NCBI GenBank assembly: GCA_963663005.2
Contig: CAXXHH010000014.1
Span: forward strand, 496,001-560,000
Source: CAINVV01 sp963663005
GTDB lineage: Bacteria > Bacteroidota > Bacteroidia > Bacteroidales > Prolixibacteraceae
Reading direction: 5' to 3'
Length of the DNA: 64,000 nt
The position numbers and the translations under genes are program-made. This document shows, one piece after another, positions 53,431-61,954 of the stretch; the first letter of the stretch is position 1; each line of letters begins with the position of its first letter. The notes beneath the pieces are model-generated. The model had not been told where the DNA came from, searched no databases, and worked only from the letters and a program-made list of their open reading frames with translations.

Positions 53431-53455
53431 CTGCTAGTAATTTGATTTTAAAAAT

Positions 53456-55285
53456 TTATCCTTCAAGTTCCCTCGCATTCTTTTCGATGATCTCAAACAG
53501 CAAATCTCCCTTGATCGGTTTGGAAATAAAATCATCGCATCCGGCCTGATATGCCAGATCTCTTTCTTCCGGTAAGGTATAAGCCGACTGCGCAATGATT
53601 GGAAGACCCGGAAATTTTTTCTTTAACAGCACAGTTGCCTCGAAACCACTCATGACAGGCATTTTCATATCCATTAACACCATGTCATACGGATTAACGG
53701 AGGCCATTTCAAGGGCTTCCTTTCCATTGACAGCATGATCAATTTTCTTTACTTTATTCTTCAGCATTATTTCAAGATACTGAAAATTAAGCATTTCATC
53801 GTCCACAATCAACAGGTTAAGATCACTCGAAAGAACACGTTTCGGTTCGGTCATGGCTTTTTTTGATTCAACATGGCCTGAGTAGTTTACCGGGATTCTG
53901 AAATAAAATTCCGATCCCTTCTTATGCGTTGAGTTTACGTGAATAGACCCACCCATCAGTTCCACCAGCTCTTTGGCAATATTCAAACCGAGGCCATTCC
54001 CTCTGATAGCAGAGCTCAAGGCCTGCTCACCACGATAAAAGGTCTCAAAAATTTTATCCAGTTCTTTTTCGGGAATACCAATTCCCGTGTCTTTTACAAA
54101 AAATTTGATGTATTCACCGGAAACATCAAACCCTATCTCCACTGATCCTTTGGGGGTATATTTTACGGCATTTGAAACTAAATTGGTAAGCACCTGGGTT
54201 ATCTTGTCCTCATCCGACCGGATGATGAAATTTCTAAACTGTTCAGGAATATTCACTTTGACAACAATCCCATTATTAAGGTCTGAATGTTGAAAGACCT
54301 GATGCACATAGAGGACAATATCAGCTGGAATGCAATCGTATTGGTAAATAGTCATCTTTTCGCTTTGCAAGCGGGAAAGAAGAATTACATCGTCCAATAA
54401 TTTGAGCAAATGATTCGAGCTTTTCTGAATTATATCAGCATACATTTTTACTTCTGTCTCCTCAGCTTCCGCCAGTAAATTTGAGAAACCCATGATCGCA
54501 TTCATGGGAGTCCTGATTTCATGACTCATGTTATTCAAGAGCGCCGATTTTAGCCGGTTATTCTCTTCGGCTTTTTCCTTCGCAGCCAGGAGCTCAATTT
54601 TTGCCTGCTTACGCTCTTCGATCTCCACCATCAGACTTGCGTTACTTTTCTCCAAATCGCTCGTCCTTATGCGAACCTCCTTCTCAAGGTTAAGGTTTAG
54701 CTGCGTCAGTTTCTCCTGCGCTATTTTCAACTCTCTGTTACTCGCTATTAATTCAAGATTTTTATGACTTGAGTATTCATAAGTAGAAAGAAGAATATCT
54801 AAGATTTGCCTGGGCGTCGAATTTATAGTGAATTTCTGCTGGGCAAACAGCACTTCAAGCAGAGAGTTGTCTGCCTGATTTTTCCTCAATTCAGAGTTCT
54901 GAATAAAATATTGGATCCGTGAAATCAAAAATTCTTCGGAATATGGTTTCACGAGAAATCCGTCTGCCCCACATTCCAACCCCTTTATTACGTCCCCCGG
55001 ATCAGAAAGCGAGGTAAGCAAAATGACGGGAATCTTTTTTAAGTCATCATCCAATTTTAGGGCAGAACAAAAACTGTACCCGTCCATCAAGGGCATAACA
55101 ATGTCGCTGATAATGATATCGGGCCTGAAATATTGGATAGATTCGAAAGCATTTAGTCCATTTAACTCATGCCTGACAGTATACGAGTGATTCTCCAAAA
55201 TATATTTCAATTTCTCGGCCTGCGTAATACTGTCTTCAATTATCAGAATCTGAACATTTTTCATCATTTCCCTTTTATCTTTCAC
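53456..55285 (-). CDS. Hybrid kinase: receiver-kinase-receiver, first gene of the chemosensory operon
   Basis: A 609-residue soluble protein: receiver (about 8-128, IIISDIVMPLMDGYSF, KPYSEEFL), a long coiled-coil stretch, HisKA with NNMSHEIRTPMNA, HATPase (KDTGIGIPEKELDKIF, GNGLGLNIAKEL) and a C-terminal receiver (about 485-605, MDMKMPVMSG). ATG at 55267 or 55264 (MKNVQILIIED) is an alternative start. It takes the place of the GGDEF output protein WspR of Pseudomonas and may be the outlet of the CheA pathway. It is a close relative of the hybrid kinase at 21988-24246. Confidence 0.92.
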   Translation of the reverse strand: MKDKREMMKNVQILIIEDSITQAEKLKYILENHSYTVRHELNGLNAFESIQYFRPDIIISDIVMPLMDGYSFCSALKLDDDLKKIPVILLTSLSDPGDVIKGLECGADGFLVKPYSEEFLISRIQYFIQNSELRKNQADNSLLEVLFAQQKFTINSTPRQILDILLSTYEYSSHKNLELIASNRELKIAQEKLTQLNLNLEKEVRIRTSDLEKSNASLMVEIEERKQAKIELLAAKEKAEENNRLKSALLNNMSHEIRTPMNAIMGFSNLLAEAEETEVKMYADIIQKSSNHLLKLLDDVILLSRLQSEKMTIYQYDCIPADIVLYVHQVFQHSDLNNGIVVKVNIPEQFRNFIIRSDEDKITQVLTNLVSNAVKYTPKGSVEIGFDVSGEYIKFFVKDTGIGIPEKELDKIFETFYRGEQALSSAIRGNGLGLNIAKELVELMGGSIHVNSTHKKGSEFYFRIPVNYSGHVESKKAMTEPKRVLSSDLNLLIVDDEMLNFQYLEIMLKNKVKKIDHAVNGKEALEMASVNPYDMVLMDMKMPVMSGFEATVLLKKKFPGLPIIAQSAYTLPEERDLAYQAGCDDFISKPIKGDLLFEIIEKNARELEG

Positions 55286-55528
55286 AAATCACGGACAATT
55301 TTTCATACGACTCAGATCTTCCCTCGTTGCCCGATAACGACCAAAGTCGAATTTTGCCTGTAAGGATTTTGCTGATTTATATGTAGTTGGTTACCTTTCG
55401 CTGATTGCGCTTTCGATGAAAATCTCTAATAATTCATAAAGACAAACCTTTTTCTAACAAATCATTAGCCACTTTTGTTTATGAAGTTAGGAAAAAAATA
55501 AATGCCAACAACAATTTGAACATTGCGT

Positions 55529-56746
55529 TCAGAAAACCTCACCCAGATTGAAGAAAAATCCGCGTGAGCCTTCGACTCCAAAACCATAATCAATTGCAAG
55601 ATTAGTGTTGGAGAACTTATTGATTTTGATGCGCAAACCTACTCCTCCCCCAGGGATGAATGTATGATTCCGGATGGTTCTCTTGAAGAATGTTTCCATA
55701 TTTCCGAAAACGACACCTCCTAAAATACCGTTGCGGGTAATTCTATAACGGTATTCTGATTCAAAATATACGAAATTTTTACCGGTATATCTTCCGGGCA
55801 CATACCCCCGACCGGTATTCGAATAATAATCCCAGCCAACGCTGGGGATATCCAGATAAGGGGGATTGCCAGTTAAAGTAAAGTTGTTATAATTCCAGAA
55901 GGCCAGCACATTGTGAGATGAACCCGGAAAACGAATATAATGCCTTAAATCTATCATCAGGGATTGCCAGTTGTCGTCGCTCCCCCACATGGTCAGATTA
56001 GGCCTGAATTGCAAATAGGCATAGCTGCCATTATCTGGATTTACCGCGTTTCGTCTGCTGTCATACAAAACATTTAGGGAAACCCCGGAAGAAATAGAGT
56101 GATTCGTAACAAGGTATTTCCCTAGATCGTTTAACACTCGCCCTGGCACGGAATCTGGTTTTACGTTGTAATGATAGTCTAAGTTGTATCCAAGTCCGAC
56201 GAATAAATCCGGGCTGATTTCACGAAAGATATACTGATAAATCCTCAGATAGGAGAACTTGATATCCAGCGCTTCAGAAGCTAAACTCTTCGTTCCAAGT
56301 CCGAAAGTCTGGGTCGGGAAATTATAATACCTGATATCCCCAAAAAGGTGAATTTTACGCTTCTCGAAAAAAATATTGGTATTGGCCGTGAACCAATATT
56401 GGTGATAAAGTGAGTAATAGGCATTGAGAATCAGATTGGAGATTTTGTTTCTGCTCTCATCTGTATAGAAAGAGGTGTTGGAAACGATTGCTCCGGTAAG
56501 CCCTGACTGCAACGAATACCCCACAACCGGCATGATAGAGAAAAATGGCCCATTCCCTTTCAGCTTTGTGCTGTCATTTCGGGAATCTGATGCCCCGGCT
56601 TTCTTAAAAATATCAACAAGATCCTTCTGCCTAACGGCATTGTCGGAGAGTTTTGCCTGAGAACCTGTTTGGGCATTAGCCGAAGGGTTGGCGAACTGTA
56701 TTAATAGCAGAAGGACAAAAAATACTAGACGAAAACGAAAATTCAT
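55529..56746 (-). CDS. D15/Omp85-type outer-membrane beta-barrel protein
   Basis: A 405-residue protein; the start at MNFRFRLVFF gives a signal peptide ending near ANAQ, whereas a longer frame upstream has no signal and overlaps the CDGSH gene, so it is rejected. The rest is a series of beta strands (NLILNAYYSLYHQYWF, RKIHLFGDIRYYNFPTQTF, HTFIPGGGVGLRIKINKF) ending VEGSRGFFFNLGEVF, the pattern of the Bacterial surface antigen (D15) domain. No POTRA domains are present, so it is not BamA itself. Possibly an outer-membrane transporter or a barrel with passenger activity. Confidence 0.8.
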   Translation of the reverse strand: MNFRFRLVFFVLLLLIQFANPSANAQTGSQAKLSDNAVRQKDLVDIFKKAGASDSRNDSTKLKGNGPFFSIMPVVGYSLQSGLTGAIVSNTSFYTDESRNKISNLILNAYYSLYHQYWFTANTNIFFEKRKIHLFGDIRYYNFPTQTFGLGTKSLASEALDIKFSYLRIYQYIFREISPDLFVGLGYNLDYHYNVKPDSVPGRVLNDLGKYLVTNHSISSGVSLNVLYDSRRNAVNPDNGSYAYLQFRPNLTMWGSDDNWQSLMIDLRHYIRFPGSSHNVLAFWNYNNFTLTGNPPYLDIPSVGWDYYSNTGRGYVPGRYTGKNFVYFESEYRYRITRNGILGGVVFGNMETFFKRTIRNHTFIPGGGVGLRIKINKFSNTNLAIDYGFGVEGSRGFFFNLGEVF

Positions 56747-56867
56747 TGAATTAAAATAGAACAGGAAATAGAGCCGATTTACAAGTTTATTTGACAATGG
56801 TTTTGTCGTATAGTTTAACGGCAAACTATTTCCCGCTCTATTCCTAAAGAAACAAAATGAACAAATT

Positions 56868-57104
56868 TTACAACGTTCTGTGCGTTCCGTCGCAGAATGG
56901 CGGATTTTTTGTCCTTTTGCATCCGCAAAGATACTTTGGTCCAGACTCTTCAGCGGTAAAAAACAGTGGTTTAAATTCGGTAGTCCGATGTGAACCATCA
57001 CAGAAAGGTTGATTCTTACTTTGGCCGCAAGCACACCAGTGGTATTCTTTTCCTGCCTCTAATTCAACTACAAACGGAGATTTTTGCGCAATTTTTGGTT
57101 CCAT
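56868..57104 (-). CDS. Double CDGSH iron-sulfur protein
   Basis: A 78-residue protein with two CDGSH modules: CACGQSKNQPFCDGSH (about 24-39) and CGCKRTKNPPFCDGTH (about 60-75). Each three-Cys one-His set binds a [2Fe-2S] cluster, as in MiNT/CISD3-type proteins that tune redox or cluster transfer. There is no signal or membrane segment. The gene stands alone, next to the NO-related gene block, which is suggestive because CDGSH clusters react with NO; that link is an inference. Confidence 0.95.
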   Translation of the reverse strand: MEPKIAQKSPFVVELEAGKEYHWCACGQSKNQPFCDGSHRTTEFKPLFFTAEESGPKYLCGCKRTKNPPFCDGTHRTL

Positions 57105-57321
57105 TTTACTTTCTTTTAAATTTTTAACAGCATTACCTAAAGATACTAATTAAAACAACTTCGGTACTGTGCAAAAATGAATAGAGTGTTGGCATTGATA
57201 GTAATACTTTTCGGAAGAAGTGTTGTGATATCCGGAAAGTATCCATTGATTCCGGGAATGTATTACCAAAAATTCTTTTGTGCGTATAGATTAAGAAGGA
57301 TACTTCATTATCCGGAAAAAG

Positions 57322-57329
57322 TATTTTTG
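57322..57329 (+). promoter_or_regulatory. Candidate -7 box for the PepSY-TM protein gene
   Basis: TATTTTTG matches TAnnTTTG and lies 17 bases before the ATG at 57347, so the leader is very short. The box sits in a 242-base gene-free spacer (57105-57346) that also holds an imperfect inverted pair AATACTTTTCGGA and TCCGGAAAAAGTATT. Confidence 0.55.
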
Positions 57330-57346
57330 CACAAAAATGAATCTAT

Positions 57347-58879
57347 ATGTCCCCAACTATTTCCAAGTGGGTAAGAACGTTTAAGAAATACCATAAGTGG
57401 CCAGGAATTATCGTATCCCTGTTCGCCTTACTCTTTGCAATTTCTGGTATCATATTGAATCACAGAAATATAATCTCAAACGTTGATATTTCGCGCAACT
57501 TGATGCCCCCTGGGTACCAGTACAAAAACTGGAACCTGGCATCCGTCAGATCATCTTTACCGGTTGGAAACGATTCCGTTCTGATTTACGGCAACATCGG
57601 TGCGTGGATGGTTACGGAAGGTCTATCGCGTTTTCACGATTATAACAACGGTTTCCCGGAAGGAATCGATAAAAGAAAAATTTATTCAATTGTAAGATTC
57701 AAAGGACAATTAGTTGCAGGAACGCATTTCGGCTTATATTCCTGTACCCTGAAAGACTCTGACTGGCAGCCTGTTGCAATGCCTCCCAACGAGGAGCGAA
57801 TTACGGATTTGGCTATCAAAGGCGATTCCCTGCTGGTTTTGACCCGCAATTACCTTTACTACACGACCGATTTGATTCATTTGCAGCGAATCAGTTTACC
57901 CCCACCCATCGGTTATGAACGTAAAGCCGGATTGTTTCTGACATTATGGGAGCTTCACAGCGGTGAGCTGTTCGGCTGGATAGGCAAACTGTTCGTGGAT
58001 TTGCTGGGTATTGTGCTTCTTTTCCTAACCATCACCGGATTATTGCATTTTCTATTTCCGAAATGGATTTCGAGATTAAAGAGTCGGCAGCAGCCTTTTG
58101 CCACTCCTCTGGCCATGAAGAAATTAAACTTAAAATGGCACAACCTGATCGGATATATTTTTGTTGCCTTTCTGGTAGTGAATACTACGGCCGGCATGTT
58201 TTTGCGACCTCCGTTGTTGATACCAATCTCCTCCGCGCGGGTTGGCATTATCCCGTTTTCGCATCTGGACACAGATAATCCGTGGCACGACAAATTACGC
58301 CGGGTTGTATGGAATGAACAAAGCCGTCAATATCTGTTTTACACCTCTGACGGATTCTTTTTGGCCGACAATGAGTTGAAAAATAATCTTGAATCGGTAA
58401 TCAACCAGCCATTGGTTAGCATAATGGGATGTAATGTCCTGGAGCCACTTGACAGCAACAGATTTCTGGTTGGATCCTTCAGCGGATTATTTGTCTGGAG
58501 TCCGGCCTCCGGCGAAAACAATGACTACTTAACCGGAGCGCCTGCTGAAGTGCCGCATGGTATGGGTCGTCCTGTCGGTCAGAACATGACTGCAGGATTC
58601 GTAAAAGATACGCGGGGAAACAGATACTGGTTTGATTATAACCTGGGAGCAGTATCCATCGATCAGGCGCCCGTCTTTCCCGAAATGCCATCTGAAATTC
58701 TTAAAAATTCACCGATCTCGCTATGGAATGCTGCCCTGGAGGTTCATACCGGCAGAGTCTTTGAGCATCTGATCGGCCCGTTCTATCTGCTTTATGTTCC
58801 GTTGATGGGCTTGTCAATACTGGTCGTATTGATCAGTGGATTCCTGATCTGGTGGTTTGCCTATCGCAAAAAAAAGTAG
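57347..58879 (+). CDS. PepSY-TM-type membrane protein with propeller-like periplasmic domains
   Basis: A 510-residue protein with four membrane segments (about 18-38, 212-238, 262-285, 478-504) and two large outside loops. The first and third helices carry the PepSY_TM pattern (HKWPGIIVSLFALLFAISG, LKWHNLIGYIFVAFLV). Loop motifs such as GQLVAGTHFGLYS, LLVLTRNYLYYTTD and LVGSFSGLFVW look like propeller blades. PepSY-TM proteins are linked to metal or haem handling and quinone reduction. It converges on the NO reductase gene. The function is not known. Confidence 0.78.
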   Translation: MSPTISKWVRTFKKYHKWPGIIVSLFALLFAISGIILNHRNIISNVDISRNLMPPGYQYKNWNLASVRSSLPVGNDSVLIYGNIGAWMVTEGLSRFHDYNNGFPEGIDKRKIYSIVRFKGQLVAGTHFGLYSCTLKDSDWQPVAMPPNEERITDLAIKGDSLLVLTRNYLYYTTDLIHLQRISLPPPIGYERKAGLFLTLWELHSGELFGWIGKLFVDLLGIVLLFLTITGLLHFLFPKWISRLKSRQQPFATPLAMKKLNLKWHNLIGYIFVAFLVVNTTAGMFLRPPLLIPISSARVGIIPFSHLDTDNPWHDKLRRVVWNEQSRQYLFYTSDGFFLADNELKNNLESVINQPLVSIMGCNVLEPLDSNRFLVGSFSGLFVWSPASGENNDYLTGAPAEVPHGMGRPVGQNMTAGFVKDTRGNRYWFDYNLGAVSIDQAPVFPEMPSEILKNSPISLWNAALEVHTGRVFEHLIGPFYLLYVPLMGLSILVVLISGFLIWWFAYRKKK

Positions 58880-58906
58880 CTAAAGCGAACAACAGTTCAC
58901 TTTAGC
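58879..58906 (-). terminator. Hairpin between the convergent PepSY-TM and NO reductase genes
   Basis: GCTAAAG and GAAC pair with GTTC and CTTTAGC around an AACA loop, with one mismatch. On the minus strand it is followed by CTACTTTTTTTT (over the last codons of the PepSY-TM gene), giving a good U-run for the NO reductase transcript; the plus-strand run is poorer. Confidence 0.75.
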
Positions 58907-58932
58907 CACTTTCAGGTATCGGGGGCTTTTTT

Positions 58933-61170
58933 CTACTTTTTAACGGACCATCCGAACTTAAGTCCGAAAATAAACCATGCCAATGCGATGGTTCCTGATG
59001 CAAACAGGGTATCGCCTATCATCCTTAACCACTTGAATGTTAAGATATACGGTTGTTGCATAAATTCTGCCGAACGGGCGTACCACAATCCGTTTTTGAC
59101 ACTGGCCAGTGTTTGTGCCAAACCAACCGGGAGGATGCTGAAAAGCACCATTGCCGTTAGTCCGATGTTTATGCTCCAGAAAGCAAACTTCACCCATTTT
59201 TCGTTCCAGACGGCATCTTTATCCATGTCTCTCAGCACGAAAAGCATCAGGCCAATACCGAGCATTCCGTACACGCCAAAGAGGGCAGTATGTCCGTGAA
59301 CTGCAGTGGTATTAAGTCCTTGCATATAATATAGGGCAATCGGTGGATTAATTAAAAACCCGAATATTCCCGCACCCACCAGATTCCAGAATGCTACCGC
59401 GATAAAGCTGTTAATTGCCCACCGGTATTTCGTGATCCACTGGTTACTTTGGTTCAACTTGAGATTGTCGTACGCTTCGAATCCCATGAGAACGAGCGGA
59501 ACGACTTCGAGGGCACTAAAGGTGGCTCCCAGAGCCATCACGGCAGTTGGAGTTCCAGTAAAATAGAGGTGATGGAAAGTACCCAGGATACCGCCAGAAA
59601 GAAAGACGACTGTAGAGAAGAGGACGGCTGTTGTGGCCGTTGCAGCTTTAATAATTTGCATGCGGACGAACAGGAAAGCAGTCACGACAGCAGCGAAGAC
59701 TTCAAAGAATCCCTCAACCCAGAGGTGCACAACCCACCAACGCCAATACTCAGCAACGGCGAGGTTTGTTTGACGACCCCACATCAGTCCGGCGCCATAA
59801 AATGCGGCTATTGCGATTGAGGATATCAGGAACAGAATAAGCAAATTTCTACTCTCAGATTTCACTTTTAAGGCAGGCCAGATGGCTCTTCCCATTAGAA
59901 ACAGCCAAATGAACAATCCGAGGAACAGGAATATTTGCCAGAAACGGCCGAGATCGACGTATTCGTATCCCTGATGACCGAACCAGAAATTCTGAGCGAG
60001 TCCGAGTTTCTGCATCACACCCATCCATTGACCGGCCAACGATCCGACCACGATACCCAACAGAGCCAGGAAAAGGAAGTTAACACCCAGTTTCTGAAAT
60101 TTGGGCTCGACGCCAGAGATGGCAGGAGCATAATATAATCCGGTAGCCAGCCAGGACGTCGCAATCCAGAATATGGCGATCTGAATATGCCATGTGCGTG
60201 AAATGGAGTATGGAAGCCATTTCGCAAGAGGGATCCCAAAGAATGCCTGACCTTCAACAGTATAATGGGCAGTTATTATCCCCGCAAGTACCTGAACGAG
60301 CAGCAAGGCTGAAACGATCCAGAAATACTTCACGGTAGCCTTCTGCGACGGCGTTTGAATATAGTCGGCCAACGGAAATTTAGACGGAATCTCATCTGCG
60401 CTCTCCTCTCTCTTGCGGGCATAATAGAATACCATCATCCCAATACCTGCCAGCAACATGATCACACTGAAACCCGTCCATAAGAGCAATGCCCCGGTAG
60501 GATGATTACCAACCAGTTCCTCAGAAGGCCAGTTGTTGGTGTAGGTAATATCCTGTCCGACGCGTTCAGTGACACATGCCCAGGAAATCCAAAAGAAAAA
60601 TGCGTTCAGCATCTTCACTCTTTCCGGCGATTTAAGGGAATTGTCCGGAATGCTGTATGCTTCCCTGAGTTTGAGCAGCGAAGGATCGTTTGTAAATAAG
60701 CCTCCATAAAATTTACCATTGTCGGCGACGGCCTCGGCTCTGTCGGCAGAAATAGTTATCGTCTTCGTTTGTGGATTATAGGTATTTTTTCGAAGCTCGC
60801 GCTGCAACGTGACTTTTAACGCAGCTTTATTCTCATCTGTTTGCTCGGCATACGTTTTACCTGTCGTACGAACTGCCAGCTTGTTCAGAATGAATAATGC
60901 TTCCTTGTGCAGCCAGTCGGCGCTCCAGTCAGGTGCCTGGTAGGCTCCATGGCCCCATACCGTGCCCATTTCCTGTCCGCCCATTGATTGCCATACGTTT
61001 TGGCCATCTTTGATATCCTGACCAGTAAAAAGCACAGTACCATCTGCCAATATTACTTTTTCAGGAATTGGCGGTGCTTCCCGGTAAATTTCTATGCCGT
61101 AATAAATTAACACAGCAAAAGAGATTGTCATGACGGCAATAAAGCCCAACCACAGTTTTTTTGGTGTCAT
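58933..61170 (-). CDS. norB: Quinol-dependent nitric oxide reductase (qNOR)
   Basis: A 745-residue membrane enzyme that reduces 2 NO to N2O. The N-terminal extension (about 1-220) replaces the cytochrome c subunit and has no CxxCH, which marks the quinol-fed type. Haem and non-haem iron ligands are seen in RTWHIQIAIFW, WVVHLWVEGFFEVFAAVV, GTFHHLYFTGTP and AVHGHTALFGVYG, within about 14 helices. It lies 34 bases after the hemerythrin gene in one operon, next to a divergent Rrf2 regulator: a NO-detoxification or partial denitrification unit. No N2O reductase gene is seen in the window. Confidence 0.97.
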   Translation of the reverse strand: MTPKKLWLGFIAVMTISFAVLIYYGIEIYREAPPIPEKVILADGTVLFTGQDIKDGQNVWQSMGGQEMGTVWGHGAYQAPDWSADWLHKEALFILNKLAVRTTGKTYAEQTDENKAALKVTLQRELRKNTYNPQTKTITISADRAEAVADNGKFYGGLFTNDPSLLKLREAYSIPDNSLKSPERVKMLNAFFFWISWACVTERVGQDITYTNNWPSEELVGNHPTGALLLWTGFSVIMLLAGIGMMVFYYARKREESADEIPSKFPLADYIQTPSQKATVKYFWIVSALLLVQVLAGIITAHYTVEGQAFFGIPLAKWLPYSISRTWHIQIAIFWIATSWLATGLYYAPAISGVEPKFQKLGVNFLFLALLGIVVGSLAGQWMGVMQKLGLAQNFWFGHQGYEYVDLGRFWQIFLFLGLFIWLFLMGRAIWPALKVKSESRNLLILFLISSIAIAAFYGAGLMWGRQTNLAVAEYWRWWVVHLWVEGFFEVFAAVVTAFLFVRMQIIKAATATTAVLFSTVVFLSGGILGTFHHLYFTGTPTAVMALGATFSALEVVPLVLMGFEAYDNLKLNQSNQWITKYRWAINSFIAVAFWNLVGAGIFGFLINPPIALYYMQGLNTTAVHGHTALFGVYGMLGIGLMLFVLRDMDKDAVWNEKWVKFAFWSINIGLTAMVLFSILPVGLAQTLASVKNGLWYARSAEFMQQPYILTFKWLRMIGDTLFASGTIALAWFIFGLKFGWSVKK

Positions 61171-61204
61171 AAATTAAATTTTAGTTGAATGAATAATCGC
61201 GTGA

Positions 61205-61756
61205 TTAATTTGTTTTCAGGTAAATACCGGCCAGGGCGTCAATTCGGTTGATATAGTCCTGCGCCGCCAGACTGCTAGCCGCCCCTGCTTCGATTTCAGA
61301 AAATTGGGTGAGTAATGTTTCGTGGTTCTCCTTTGTGAACACGTTGTCGGCCATTCGAAACAAAATGTTATTCTCTTTGCTGATATGACTTTCGAGCAGA
61401 TTACAATACCCGTTCATGTTTTCGCGAATCAGGTTCAGGGCTCCAGATTGTCCGTCTTTGTATCTTTGAATATTCTCAGCCATCCCCCTGACGAAACCCC
61501 TGCCCTGCTCATGATCCATCAGCATGACAGCTATGGGACCCTGCTGCATTGAAAATCCTTTATCAGCCATTAGCGGAAACAAAAGGTTTTCCTCCTTTGC
61601 GTGGTGCAGACCGTCGGCGAAATTCCGAATTATAAATACAATCTCTTCCAGATGCGCGGCATCAGGATTTTCTATGTTCACTATCTGCCCCATGACTTCA
61701 ATTAGTTTGAGTATGTGGACGTGGTCATTTTCAAGATTTTCAGTTGATGTGTTCAT
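61205..61756 (-). CDS. Hemerythrin-domain protein (probable NO/Fe-S stress protein)
   Basis: A 183-residue hemerythrin-like protein. The iron ligands are seen in LENDHVHILK, DGLHHAKEEN, LMDHEQGRGF and ESHISKENNILF, giving His and Glu at the expected helix spacing. It resembles the hemerythrin half of YtfE/ScdA, diiron proteins that protect or repair Fe-S clusters under NO stress, but lacks their N-terminal ScdA domain. First gene of the operon with norB; a promoter and a 40-bp dyad lie upstream. Confidence 0.93.
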   Translation of the reverse strand: MNTSTENLENDHVHILKLIEVMGQIVNIENPDAAHLEEIVFIIRNFADGLHHAKEENLLFPLMADKGFSMQQGPIAVMLMDHEQGRGFVRGMAENIQRYKDGQSGALNLIRENMNGYCNLLESHISKENNILFRMADNVFTKENHETLLTQFSEIEAGAASSLAAQDYINRIDALAGIYLKTN

Positions 61757-61849
61757 TTTACATACTTTTATTTGTTACTCGTATCCTTCTTACTTTTCCC
61801 TCTTACCATGAAGAAGGAGCTATTCAATTTCTGTTCATCGAACGCATCA

Positions 61850-61857
61850 CAAAAGTA
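61850..61857 (-). promoter_or_regulatory. Promoter of the hemerythrin-norB operon
   Basis: On the minus strand -7 TACTTTTG (61850-61857) and -33 TTTG (61877-61880) are separated by 19 bases, the standard Bacteroidota spacing. The -33 box lies inside the dyad operator candidate. The transcript leader is about 88 bases. Confidence 0.75.
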
Positions 61858-61864
61858 TAATTTT

Positions 61865-61904
61865 TTATATAAAACACAAAAAGGTCTTTTTATATTTTAT
61901 ATAA
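61865..61904. promoter_or_regulatory. 40-bp dyad: candidate operator of the Rrf2 regulator
   Basis: A palindrome of 20 half-pairs with 17 matches, centred at 61884.5: TTATATAAAA, then AAAAAG, a GT centre, then CTTTTT and TTTTATATAA. It lies between the two divergent promoters and covers the -33 region of the hemerythrin operon. Rrf2-family regulators bind AT-rich dyads as dimers. The region is AT-rich, so part of the symmetry could be chance. Confidence 0.65.
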
Positions 61905-61916
61905 TTTAAATTTTTA

Positions 61917-61924
61917 TACTTTTG
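61917..61924 (+). promoter_or_regulatory. Candidate -7 box of the Rrf2 regulator gene
   Basis: TACTTTTG, the same octamer as in the divergent promoter. Its last three bases are a TTG that begins a longer frame; being inside the box, this TTG is not a start codon. Confidence 0.6.
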
Positions 61925-61954
61925 AACTCAGATTCAAAATTGAAACCACGAAAA

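Noticed and set aside
45360..55285. A classical flagellar chemotaxis operon.
   Set aside because: There is no CheY-only gene, no flagellar gene, CheR carries TPRs and CheA carries a receiver, which fits the Wsp-type layout better.
56747..57034. Long N-terminal extension of the D15-type barrel protein.
   Set aside because: It overlaps the CDGSH gene on the same strand, lacks a signal peptide and leaves the real signal peptide internal.
57177..57374. A 65-residue plus-strand open frame before the PepSY-TM gene.
   Set aside because: It runs into the PepSY-TM gene in another frame, contains that gene's promoter and has no coding character beyond a hydrophobic start.
61922..61954. A TTG-started longer form of the Rrf2 regulator.
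   Set aside because: This TTG is the end of the -7 box; the family start is at the GTG before FKKETEYAL.
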